Origin: JAAXHB01 sp965221635 | GTDB lineage: Bacteria; Actinomycetota; Acidimicrobiia; Acidimicrobiales; Aldehydirespiratoraceae | Length of the DNA: 64,000 nt | Direction: 5' to 3' | NCBI GenBank assembly: GCA_965221635.1 | Contig: OZ244902.1 | Coordinates: 1,488,001-1,552,000, forward strand | Part shown: positions 25,908 to 34,065 of the stretch, piece by piece | Numbering within the stretch: the first letter of the stretch is position 1 | Layout: every line of letters starts with the position of its first letter | Notes under the pieces: model-generated | Told to the model about the DNA's origin: nothing | Database searches by the model: none | Seen by the model: the letters and a program-made list of their open reading frames with translations, nothing else | Program-made: the position numbers and the translations under genes

Positions 25908-26897
25908 TCAGACACGAAGGATGACCTTGCCGAAATGCTGGTTGGACTCCATGTAGTGCTGCGCCTCGGCTGCCTCGCTCAGGTCGAACACACGATCAAT
26001 GGTGGGCTCCAGTTGCCCGTCCTCCAGCGCTGCGCCCAGGTCGCGCAGCATGGCGCGCCGCACCTCGGCGTACTCGTGGATCGTGCGTGTGCGAAAGCTC
26101 ACCCCGATGATCTCCAGGCGTTTGCGGGCAAGCAGATCGAGATCCACACTCCCCACGAACGGCCCGAGACGACCGATGCTCACCAGCCTGGCTTTCACCG
26201 CCATGGCCTCCAGGTTGCGTTCCAGGTCCGAGCCGCCCACATGGTCGAGCACGATGTCCACACCGTTGCCGTCGGTGGCCTCCAACACACGCTCCACAAA
26301 GTCCTGCGCATGGGCATCGAGCACAACGTCCACACCCACCGCCCGCACACGGTCGGCAACCAGCGGGTTGGCAATGGTGCCCAGGATCGTGCCGGCGCCG
26401 AGATGACGGGCGATCTTCACACCTGTCATTCCAACAGCAGCGCCCGCGGCGGTGACCAGCACCGATTCGCCGGGCCGCAAACGGGCACGCGTGACCAAAG
26501 CATCGTGTTCGGTTTGAAATGCAACCGGCACCGCTGCGGCCGCCTCAAAGCTGAGCCGATCCGGGATTGCCAACGCAATGCGGTGATCCACCACGGCGCG
26601 CTCCGCGTAGCCACCGCCACACATGGCCATCACCCGGTCACCCACCGCGAAGCCGGTCACCTCCGAACCCAGCGCAAGCACGGTGCCCGACGATTCGAGC
26701 CCCGCGATCACGTAATCGCCACGATTGGCGGTGGCCGCCTGGCGGTAACGGCCGGCGCGCTGGGAAAGATCGGCCCGGTTGAGCGCCGTGGCCGCAACCC
26801 CGATCAGCAACTCCGTGGGCCCAGGAGTGGGCTCGGGAACGTCGCGCAACTCCAGGCGGCCTCCCGCCACGTCGCCGACGATCACCATGGCGCGCAT
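25908..26897 (-). CDS. MDR family NAD(P)-dependent oxidoreductase (quinone oxidoreductase-like)
   Basis: 329 aa zinc-free medium-chain reductase. N-terminal GroES-like domain (ATALNRADLSQRAGRY, AGLESSGTVLALGSEVTGFAVGDRVMA) and a Rossmann domain with AAGAAVGMTGVKIARHLGAG. The zinc ligands of alcohol dehydrogenases are absent, which points to quinone reductase, enoyl reductase or crotonyl-type activity. ATG 26897 lies 6 nt after the stop of the LLM gene, so they are co-transcribed. Confidence 0.9.
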   Translation of the reverse strand: MRAMVIVGDVAGGRLELRDVPEPTPGPTELLIGVAATALNRADLSQRAGRYRQAATANRGDYVIAGLESSGTVLALGSEVTGFAVGDRVMAMCGGGYAERAVVDHRIALAIPDRLSFEAAAAVPVAFQTEHDALVTRARLRPGESVLVTAAGAAVGMTGVKIARHLGAGTILGTIANPLVADRVRAVGVDVVLDAHAQDFVERVLEATDGNGVDIVLDHVGGSDLERNLEAMAVKARLVSIGRLGPFVGSVDLDLLARKRLEIIGVSFRTRTIHEYAEVRRAMLRDLGAALEDGQLEPTIDRVFDLSEAAEAQHYMESNQHFGKVILRV

Positions 26898-26903
26898 GGT
26901 CGA

Positions 26904-28160
26904 TCAGGCAGCCTCCGGTTGAGACCGCACACGCTCCTCGGTGTCTGCCACGATCTCGGACTGGTCGAACTCCTCGAGGCGTGGCAGCACCTCCTTGGCG
27001 AACAATTCCAGGTTGGCGCACGCATCGGCGTGGCTCATCTCGCCGCCCTGGCCCATGATCACGAAGTTCCCGACGCCGCCCGCGTGGGTGATGAACTCCA
27101 CCATTTGTGAGTACACGTCGTCGGGTGTGCCGGTGAAGGCGATCGCCGCGTCGGCCATGTCGGTTGGTGTCACACCCAGTCCGCTTCCCACTCCCGAACC
27201 GATCGCCAGTTTCGTTCCGTCGCGTTTGGCGGCCTGGAAGTGGTTGCCGGCCCGGCCTCGGGTTTGGTTGGCCTTCATCCATCTCACGTTGCCGGCCACG
27301 TCCATGTAGCCGGGAGGGTTCATGAACGCCTCGCCCACCTTGGAGGTGGTGCGGAAGTACCCGGCCACGTCCATCAGGCGGCGGTGCCCCTCCGAGCGGG
27401 TTTCTCCCACTCCCATCAGCGCCGTGTACACGAACTTCGACGGCGGCGAGATCCCGTGACCGGCGTTGAGGCTCGCGGTTCGGTGCATGTCGAACAGCTT
27501 GCGGGCGTTCCAACCGCTGAGAATGTTGATGAACCCGTGACCGTAGGCGCCCGAGGAGGTGGCGGTGCCCGGCGACCCCCCGGTCATGAACACCTCCGGA
27601 CGGGGCTGCTGATACGGGCGTGGCCAGATGTTCACCTGGCGGTAGTGGTACCACTCGCTTTCCCAGCTGAAAGGCCCGTCGTGGTGGGTCAACGCCTTGA
27701 GAATCAGGTCGTTGGCGTCCCAGAAACGTTCGGTGATCTTCACCGGGTTGGCGTTGGTGGGGGAGATCTCATAGGGGGCGCCCTTCACGAAACCCACGTC
27801 GAGACGACCCCGTGACACCACGTCTATGTAGGAGATCTCCTCGGCGAGTCGCACCGGATCGGGACGCTGCGCGATGGCGTACCCCGACGCCAGGATGCGG
27901 GCCCGCTTGGTGCGGGCGGCCATCATGGCGATGGGCATGTTGATCGACGCCGACAGGCACGTGGCGGTGCTGTGGTGCTCGTTGCACACGATGTTGAGCC
28001 CCACCTCGTCACAAAGCTGCCACTCGTCGAGGCGCCAGTTGATCAGATCCGACGCCAGCTTCGGGTCGCAGTGCTTGTTGGGCAGCGTCACCCGCAACGA
28101 CGGGGCGTCGGCTGACCACGCGCCGTGATACGGCTGCTCGGAGAACTGGTAAACCCTCAT
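26904..28160 (-). CDS. LLM class flavin-dependent oxidoreductase (luciferase-like monooxygenase)
   Basis: 418 aa alpha/beta barrel enzyme of the bacterial-luciferase family, probably an FMNH2-dependent monooxygenase acting with an external reductase. Family features: MRVYQFSEQPY at the start, DEVGLNIVCNEHHST, ILASGYAIAQRPDPVRLAEEISYIDVVSRGRLDVGF, and PRPEVFMTGGSPGTA. Start ATG 28160 overlaps the stop of the hydrolase gene by one base (TGATG) with GGAGGAA upstream. In context it may oxygenate the imported or hydrolysed substrate. Confidence 0.92.
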   Translation of the reverse strand: MRVYQFSEQPYHGAWSADAPSLRVTLPNKHCDPKLASDLINWRLDEWQLCDEVGLNIVCNEHHSTATCLSASINMPIAMMAARTKRARILASGYAIAQRPDPVRLAEEISYIDVVSRGRLDVGFVKGAPYEISPTNANPVKITERFWDANDLILKALTHHDGPFSWESEWYHYRQVNIWPRPYQQPRPEVFMTGGSPGTATSSGAYGHGFINILSGWNARKLFDMHRTASLNAGHGISPPSKFVYTALMGVGETRSEGHRRLMDVAGYFRTTSKVGEAFMNPPGYMDVAGNVRWMKANQTRGRAGNHFQAAKRDGTKLAIGSGVGSGLGVTPTDMADAAIAFTGTPDDVYSQMVEFITHAGGVGNFVIMGQGGEMSHADACANLELFAKEVLPRLEEFDQSEIVADTEERVRSQPEAA

Positions 28161-28939
28161 CACTGTTCCTCCCCCACGAAGTGGTCGATCAACTCCAGCA
28201 CCGCCCCTGGCTGCTCCACGTCGGGATAGTGCCCGGCCTGCGCCACACGGTGAAGACGAGCGTGGGGCAGCGCGTCCACGAATCCTTCGAGGTAACCGGG
28301 CCGCAACAGGCCGTCGTAGGTTCCGCCGATCACCAGCACCGGTTGACGGATCCGGTGAAGCCAGCGTCGCAGCGTGGGGTTGTGCATGTAGGGCTGCCAA
28401 CCGAAGTAGGCGTAGCTCTGGCGGCTTCTGGCGATCGCGGTGAGCTCGTCGTCGGACATCGCCGAGTAGTCACGGGTGCGTTTGGCGGGGTCGAAGTAGG
28501 CGGCTTCGGCCAGTTCGTCCTGGCTCATCGCGAACACGTCGGCGATGTCGCGGGTTTCCCGGTCGCCGACCTTTATTCCCACTGGGCTGATCAGCACGAG
28601 CCTCTCGAAGCGGCTGGAGTCGCGCACCGCCACCTCGGCGGCCAGCCACGCCCCGAAGGACTGGCCCACCACCAGGGCGTCCTGCACCCCTTCGTGTTCC
28701 AGGAAGTCCAGGTAGAACAACGCCAGGTCGCCCACCGAGCGGTAGTCGCCGGGAAGCTCCGAATGGCCAAAACCGGGATGCCACGGCGCGATCAGCGAAC
28801 CACGTTCGGCGAGCCCCTCAAGGAACGCCCCTTGCGTGTCGATCCCGCCGACGCTGTGGAAGAACACAATCGGGCGACCCTTCCCGGCGCGAACCACTTG
28901 CACCCCAACACCGTCAACGGTGATCGCTGCTGTTTGCAT
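28160..28939 (-). CDS. alpha/beta hydrolase
   Basis: 259 aa. Oxyanion/HG-like FFHSVGG, nucleophile elbow GQSFGAW with Ser, and the C-terminal His in QAGHYPDVEQPG. Acts on an ester or C-C bond, possibly like meta-cleavage product hydrolases. First gene after a 180-nt gap from the SDR, and coupled to the LLM gene. A TTCTA-N5-CGGAA site lies ~100 nt upstream, so this sub-operon may have its own promoter. Confidence 0.9.
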   Translation of the reverse strand: MQTAAITVDGVGVQVVRAGKGRPIVFFHSVGGIDTQGAFLEGLAERGSLIAPWHPGFGHSELPGDYRSVGDLALFYLDFLEHEGVQDALVVGQSFGAWLAAEVAVRDSSRFERLVLISPVGIKVGDRETRDIADVFAMSQDELAEAAYFDPAKRTRDYSAMSDDELTAIARSRQSYAYFGWQPYMHNPTLRRWLHRIRQPVLVIGGTYDGLLRPGYLEGFVDALPHARLHRVAQAGHYPDVEQPGAVLELIDHFVGEEQ

Positions 28940-29038
28940 TCGCTGCCCTTCTCGACTGCCCGACCCTTGGCTGCTCGACTCTCGGCCCCCTCGGGCCCAG
29001 AGCGTCGCTGCCCCAGGCGTTGCTTATTTCGGAATCTA

Positions 29039-29053
29039 TTCTAACTTGCGGAA
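29039..29053. promoter_or_regulatory. putative IclR-type operator before the hydrolase sub-operon
   Basis: TTCTA-acttg-CGGAA matches 8 of 10 half-site bases of the perfect palindrome upstream of the IclR pair. It lies in the 181-nt spacer between SDR and hydrolase genes, inside an A/T-rich patch with another CGGAATC at 29030-29036. Confidence 0.35.
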
Positions 29054-29120
29054 TCCTGCTTGCGGCCTGGTTGTGACGAAACGCGCCGCCCGGCGCAAGC
29101 TGTGGGCGGCGACGGGGCGG

Positions 29121-29843
29121 TCAGCCGACGCCGTAACCGCCGTCCACCACCAAGGATGTTCCGGTGATGTAACCGGCCTCGTCGGACAGCAGGAACGCAA
29201 CCGCGGCGGCAACCTCGCTCGCCTCTCCGGGGCGGCCCATCGGCACCGCCGCCACCACCCCGGCTTGCACCTCGGGGCCCAGCTTGTCGTAGAGGGGAGT
29301 GCGGATCGGCCCGGGGATCACCGTGTTGAACCGCACGTTTCGGTGGGCGTACTCGCGGGCGGCCTGCCTGGTGAGTCCCTCGACGGCGCCCTTGGCGGCC
29401 ACGTAGGTGGCATGGTTCTCAAGGGGCCGAATGGACGCGGCGGATCCCACCGTCACGATCGAGCCGCGGCCTGCGGCCAGCATGGCGGGCAGCACCGCTC
29501 GCATTCCTCGCCAGGTGCCCTCCACCGCGGTGTTGAGAACCTCGCTCCAGCCCTCGTCGGTTTGATCCAGGATCGTGTCGGGAAACACGGTTCCGCCGCT
29601 CATGTTCACCATGCCCTCGATGTCGCCGTCGAGTTCGTCGGCCGCTGCCACCGCGGCCGCCCAGGTTTGAGGGTCGCGCACGTCTCCGCTCACGTGGCGG
29701 AAACGGGCAGGGTCGGGTGGCTGCAGGTCGGGTTCCACAAGGTCCACCGACACCACGGCGTCGCCGTCGGCCAAGAGGCGTTTGGCCACACCTGTGCCGA
29801 GTCCGCCCGCGGCCCCTGCAACGATCACGATCCTGGTCGACAC
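29121..29843 (-). CDS. short-chain dehydrogenase/reductase (3-oxoacyl-ACP reductase-like)
   Basis: 240 aa classical SDR: IVVAGAAGGLGTGVAKRL (cofactor loop), SVDLVEPDL (acidic, NAD-preferring), VNMSGGTVF, YVAAKGAVEGL with catalytic Tyr-x3-Lys, and VIPGPIRTPLY. GTG start 7 nt after AAGGAG. In the minus-strand catabolic run between the NTF2-like gene and the hydrolase sub-operon; likely oxidises a secondary alcohol intermediate. Confidence 0.92.
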   Translation of the reverse strand: MSTRIVIVAGAAGGLGTGVAKRLLADGDAVVSVDLVEPDLQPPDPARFRHVSGDVRDPQTWAAAVAAADELDGDIEGMVNMSGGTVFPDTILDQTDEGWSEVLNTAVEGTWRGMRAVLPAMLAAGRGSIVTVGSAASIRPLENHATYVAAKGAVEGLTRQAAREYAHRNVRFNTVIPGPIRTPLYDKLGPEVQAGVVAAVPMGRPGEASEVAAAVAFLLSDEAGYITGTSLVVDGGYGVG

Positions 29844-29940
29844 AGCCTTGCTCCTTCCGGTCGGGTTGCCTCTGGACGCGTTGCAGGGGCCGCCAACAGG
29901 CGCCCGAACGCCGCCGGGACGCGGCGAGCAAGTCGGGCGG

Positions 29941-30363
29941 TCACGGGGCCAGCACCACGCTGCGGCGCCTGAAACGCCATCCGTTGCCCTCGTTGCACAA
30001 CTCGTCGGTGAAGAGGCCGGTCACGGAGATCGTGGGGGCGCCGTCACGCAGATCCACGATCATGGCGTACACCTTCGCGGTGGCCTCACGCGAGTCGCCG
30101 TCGATCACATGGTTGGTGGCCCAGTGCCGAACCTGGCCTTGTTCGATCTCGAAGAGGGTGTTGCAGAACTGCACCAACCCGTCACGGCCCTCGATGTGAA
30201 CCGCCTCGGCAAGCTCCTCCACCGACCCAGACGGCGCCACCCGCTCCCATATCCCATCGGTGGTGAACAGGTCGGCCCATGCCTCGGCCTCACCGGCGTC
30301 CCAAAGATGGGCGTACCGCCCGTACAGGTCCAGGATTTCTGCTCGGTCGGTTGCTGAGATCAC
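29941..30363 (-). CDS. SnoaL/NTF2-like domain protein
   Basis: 140 aa alpha+beta cone fold. Typical N-terminus for ring-hydroxylase-beta/SnoaL-like proteins: ILDLYGRYAHLWDAGEAEAWADLFTTDGIWE, then HWATNHVIDGDSREATAKVYAMIVDL and WRFRRRSVVLAP. Members are isomerases, dehydratases or binding proteins; role here unknown. GTG start with GGGAGGAA upstream. Lies between the molybdenum hydroxylase and SDR genes. Confidence 0.85.
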   Translation of the reverse strand: MISATDRAEILDLYGRYAHLWDAGEAEAWADLFTTDGIWERVAPSGSVEELAEAVHIEGRDGLVQFCNTLFEIEQGQVRHWATNHVIDGDSREATAKVYAMIVDLRDGAPTISVTGLFTDELCNEGNGWRFRRRSVVLAP

Positions 30364-30422
30364 CGTTGGTTCCTCCCCTTGGGTTCTTGGACGTGTTGTT
30401 GTGGGACGTGTTGGCGCCGGGT

Positions 30423-32780
30423 TCAGAACACCGCGGCTTCCACCGTCACCGACCGCAGCGCTTCCACTTCGGGCGGCAACTGTTCGAACATCCGAGCCGA
30501 CGAGTGTGCCGCCGGATCATTGAGGGCGTGCCACATCCGGCTCGGGGTGAACGGCGTGTCCAGGTGGCGAACCCCAAGGTGGGCCAGTGCGTCCACCCCG
30601 GCGTTTTGGGCCGCGGCCGCTCCGCCGATGGTTCCGGACTCGCCGATGCCCTTCACGCCCAGCGGATTTCGCGGCGACGGCGTGACCGTGTGCCCGGTTT
30701 CCAGGGTCGGGAGTTCGCTGGCGGCGGGCACCAGGTAGGTCACGAAGTTGGTGTTGAGAGGCGTGCCGGCCGAATCGAAGGAAACCTCCTCGAACAGGGC
30801 CTGCGCTATTCCCTGCGCCAAGCCGCCCTGAACCTGGCCTGTCACCAGCAGCGGGTTGATGATCGTGCCGCAGTCGTCCACCGCAACCATTCGGATCACC
30901 TTCATGTGCCCGGTTTCGGTGTCGAGCTCCACCACGGCCACGTGTACACCGAAGGGATAGGTGGAGTCGCCCTGGTCGAACACGCCGCCGTCGCGCAGCC
31001 CCGGCGCCATGGTCTCGGGACGCCGGGCGTCGTCGTCGGCGGCCTGGGCGAGTTCAGCCCACGACAGCGTCGCAGCGGGCACCCCTTGAACGGCGAGCCC
31101 TCCCGCGGACACCACGATGTCCTCGACTGGCGCCTCCAACAGATGCGCCGCCAGATCCTTGGCCTTGGCCAGAACACCAACCGAAGCGTTGTGTACCGCG
31201 CTTCCGCCCACCTGAGTGGAGCGCGACCCGGCGGTGCCGAAGCCGCTCGGCACCGCGTCGGTGTCCGACGCCGCGAGGCGGATCCGGTCCACGTCGATTC
31301 CCAGCGTCTCGGACACGATCTGCGCGTAGGTGGTTTGATGGCCCTGCCCGTGAACCGAAGTCCCGGCTCGCACCACGGCGCCACCGTCGGGTTCGATCTC
31401 CACCTCGCCGAACTCCGAGATCCACCCGAACGCGGTGACCTCGGTGTAGATCGCCACACCGATGCCCAACTGGAAGCGGTCGCCACGTTCGCGCCGGGCG
31501 CGCTGGTCGGCCCGCAGTGCCTCGTAGTCGGACATCTCCAATGCGAGATCGAGCGCCGCTTCGTAGTCGGCCGAATCGTAGTTGGCGCCCACCAGCGAGG
31601 TCATCGGGAAACGATCCGGAGCCAACAGGTTGAGGCGCCGCAACTCCACCGGATCCATGCCGAGCTCGGCGGCGCCCATGTCCATCAACCGCTCCAGCAT
31701 GGTCACCGCCTCGGGGCGACCCGCGCCCCTGTAAGCGGAGGTGGGCGTGGTGTGGGTGCACACAGCCGCGCCGAAAAAGTCGATGCCGGGAATGTCGTAC
31801 ACGCCTTGTGACAACAGCAACGTCATGTAGGGCATGTTCGCCCCCAAGAACGGGTAGGCGCCGGCGTCGCCCACCACCGTGGCCCGCAAACCAAGGATCT
31901 TGCCCTCTGGCGAGAACCCCATCTCCACGAACTGCAGCTGCGCCCTGCCGTGGGTGAGCGACAGCATGCTCTCGGAGCGCTGCTCGATCCAGCGCACGGG
32001 CCTTCGCAGCTCCCGGGCGGCCCACGCGGCAACGATCATCTCGGCGTACGCGCCGAACTTGGCCCCGAAGCCGCCGCCCACGAACGGCACGATCGCCCGC
32101 ACGTTCTCGGCGGGGATCCCCAGCGCGGCGGCCAGCCCGTCGCGCATGAAGAACGGCCCCTGGGTGGCGGCCCAAACGGTGAGCCGGTCGTTGTGCCACG
32201 AAGCCACGATCCCGTTGGGTTCAAGGGGCGCCGGGGCGAGGCGCTGAATGTCGATCTTGGCCGACACCACCACCGCGGCGTCATCGATGGCGGACTCGCC
32301 TGCGTCGATGCCGTAGGTGGCCGCCACGTTGCCGTTGGGCATGCCGGGATGCACCTGGCGGTCGCCGGGCATGGCGTCCTCGATGCCGATCACCGCGTCG
32401 AGGGGTTCGTAGTCCACTTCCACCAACGCGGCGGCGTCGATGGCCTGCGCTGCCGATTCGGCCACTATCGCGGCCACCGCATCGCCCACGAACTTCACCG
32501 TTCGCGAAGCCAGCAACGGCCGGGCAAGCTCAGGCGGCCCGGGCCAGCCCTGCTGTGGCGCAATGGGAATGTCCTCGCCGCGGTAAACGCCGAGCACGCC
32601 TGGCGCGTCGGCGGCGGCGCTCACGTCCACGGTGACGTTGGCGTGTGCCATGTCGGATCGCACGAACGCCACCACCGCAGCGCCGTCAACGTTCAGGTCG
32701 GCCACGTACTTGGCCTCTCCGGTGAGCAGCTCCTTGTCCTCGGTGCGGCGAACGGAATTGCCGATGATCGATGATGCCAT
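30423..32780 (-). CDS. xanthine dehydrogenase family molybdopterin-binding (large) subunit
   Basis: 785 aa catalytic subunit of a molybdenum hydroxylase. N-terminal a/b-hammerhead domain (GEAKYVADL, SDMAHANV), then MoCo domains with PFVGGGFGAKFG, SAYRGAGRPEA (~350), HGQGHQTTYAQI and the active-site Glu region GVKGIGESG (~710). The CO-dehydrogenase loop AYRCSFR is absent, so it hydroxylates an aldehyde or heterocycle rather than CO. The FAD (CoxM) and 2Fe-2S (CoxS) subunits normally encoded beside it are missing here, so it must borrow partners or use other electron acceptors. AGGAGAGTC before ATG. Confidence 0.93.
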   Translation of the reverse strand: MASSIIGNSVRRTEDKELLTGEAKYVADLNVDGAAVVAFVRSDMAHANVTVDVSAAADAPGVLGVYRGEDIPIAPQQGWPGPPELARPLLASRTVKFVGDAVAAIVAESAAQAIDAAALVEVDYEPLDAVIGIEDAMPGDRQVHPGMPNGNVAATYGIDAGESAIDDAAVVVSAKIDIQRLAPAPLEPNGIVASWHNDRLTVWAATQGPFFMRDGLAAALGIPAENVRAIVPFVGGGFGAKFGAYAEMIVAAWAARELRRPVRWIEQRSESMLSLTHGRAQLQFVEMGFSPEGKILGLRATVVGDAGAYPFLGANMPYMTLLLSQGVYDIPGIDFFGAAVCTHTTPTSAYRGAGRPEAVTMLERLMDMGAAELGMDPVELRRLNLLAPDRFPMTSLVGANYDSADYEAALDLALEMSDYEALRADQRARRERGDRFQLGIGVAIYTEVTAFGWISEFGEVEIEPDGGAVVRAGTSVHGQGHQTTYAQIVSETLGIDVDRIRLAASDTDAVPSGFGTAGSRSTQVGGSAVHNASVGVLAKAKDLAAHLLEAPVEDIVVSAGGLAVQGVPAATLSWAELAQAADDDARRPETMAPGLRDGGVFDQGDSTYPFGVHVAVVELDTETGHMKVIRMVAVDDCGTIINPLLVTGQVQGGLAQGIAQALFEEVSFDSAGTPLNTNFVTYLVPAASELPTLETGHTVTPSPRNPLGVKGIGESGTIGGAAAAQNAGVDALAHLGVRHLDTPFTPSRMWHALNDPAAHSSARMFEQLPPEVEALRSVTVEAAVF

Positions 32781-32830
32781 GACTCTCCTAGGCGTTCGGA
32801 TGGGCGTTTGGCAGGCGCTCGCTGGGCGCT

Positions 32831-33934
32831 CTACTGGGCGCCTGGGCGCAGCACTGGTTTCACCGTGGTGCCGGTCGCCATGTCGGCGAACGCCTCGTTG
32901 ATTTGCTCCAGCGGGTACTCGGTGATCAGCCGATCCAGCGGCAGCTTTCCGGCAACGAGCAGATCCACCATTTGGGGGATGAACACCGCCGCCACGGCGT
33001 CGCCCATGTTGATTCCCTGGATTCGGCGGCCTCCGAACAGCAGGTGGTTCACGTCGAGCACCAACTCGGTGCCCAGCGGCGAACCGCCCAGCACACCCGC
33101 AAAGCCTCCGGGTGCGAGGGACTCAACCGCTGAGCGCACCACCTGAGGGTTGCCGGTGGTGTCCAGGGCGTAGTCCACCCCGCCACCGGTGAGTTCCAGG
33201 ATCTGCTCGCTCACATCGCCGGTTGTGGGATCCACGCCTGTCGTGGCGCCGCACTCCACGGCGAGTTCGCGACGGCCGGCGTTGAGATCCACCGCCACTA
33301 TCGGGTGGCATCCCTTGAGCGCGGCGGCCATCACCGCGCTGATGCCAACCGAACCGGTGCCGAACACGGCGATGCTCTCCGCCGGGTTGGGGTTGAAGGT
33401 GTTGATGACGCTTCCCAGACCGGTTCGGAACCCGCATCCGAGTGGCCCGAGCAGGTGCAGGGGAGCGTCGTCTCGCACCGGCACCACGGTCTTGATGTTG
33501 GCCACCGAATGCGTGCCGAACGAGCTTTGCCCGTCGAAATGCGCGTACACGGGCTCGCCGTTGCGGCTGAAGGCGGTGGTGCCGTCACTACGACCTCCGA
33601 AGTTCTGGTTGAAGATGTCGTGGCACAAGTACGGCTGGCCCTGATGGCAGCGCGGGCAGCGCTCGCAGTACATCACGCTCAGCACCACGGGCTGGCCCAC
33701 CGAGAGGTGATCAACCCCTTCGCCAATCTTGGCCACCCGACCGGCGCCTTCGTGGCCCAACACGCACGGCATCTGGAACGGGTAGGTGCCGGATCGGAAC
33801 AGGTCGTCTGTGTGGCAAACCCCCGTGCCCACAAGCTCCACCAGCACCTCGTCGGGGCGAAGCTCGCCGATCTCCACTGGTTCCACCGAGAAATCGCCAC
33901 CGGTGGTGCTCAGGATGGCTGCGTGTGCTTGCAT
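32831..33934 (-). CDS. zinc-dependent alcohol dehydrogenase (MDR, aryl/class III-like)
   Basis: 367 aa. Catalytic zinc region GVCHTDD (Cys ~37) with GHEGAGRV; structural zinc CERCPRCHQGQPYLC (~93-107); Rossmann FGTGSVGISAVMAA with acidic VAVDLNAGR, indicating NAD. Resembles benzyl-alcohol or formaldehyde-type class III enzymes. Start ATG 33934 after AAGGAGA. Works upstream of the aldehyde/Mo-hydroxylase step in an oxidative route, by inference from context. Confidence 0.93.
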   Translation of the reverse strand: MQAHAAILSTTGGDFSVEPVEIGELRPDEVLVELVGTGVCHTDDLFRSGTYPFQMPCVLGHEGAGRVAKIGEGVDHLSVGQPVVLSVMYCERCPRCHQGQPYLCHDIFNQNFGGRSDGTTAFSRNGEPVYAHFDGQSSFGTHSVANIKTVVPVRDDAPLHLLGPLGCGFRTGLGSVINTFNPNPAESIAVFGTGSVGISAVMAAALKGCHPIVAVDLNAGRRELAVECGATTGVDPTTGDVSEQILELTGGGVDYALDTTGNPQVVRSAVESLAPGGFAGVLGGSPLGTELVLDVNHLLFGGRRIQGINMGDAVAAVFIPQMVDLLVAGKLPLDRLITEYPLEQINEAFADMATGTTVKPVLRPGAQ

Positions 33935-33950
33935 CACGTTCTCCTTGTGT

Positions 33951-34065
33951 GTTCTCAGCGACTGGGTTCTCGGCGGCTGGGCTGGGTGCTCGGCGACTGG
34001 GCTCTGAGCGACTGGGTTCTCGGCGACTGGGCTGGGTTCTCAGCGGCTCGATTCTCAACGACTGC
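33951..34065. repeat. degenerate 15-bp minisatellite between ADH and permease genes
   Basis: Seven units of about 15 bp, consensus GTTCTCGGCGACTGG; the units at 33981-34000 and 34031-34050 carry an additional 5-bp GCTGG. The array fills the spacer and runs into the 3' end of the permease gene, whose last codons and TGA (34055-34057) lie in the final unit. Confidence 0.85.

Noticed and set aside
30423..32780. CO dehydrogenase large subunit
   Set aside because: The form I loop AYRCSFR is replaced by AYRGAGR and no CoxM/CoxS genes are near.
33951..34065. CRISPR array
   Set aside because: Contiguous degenerate 15/20-bp units without unique spacers and no cas genes.
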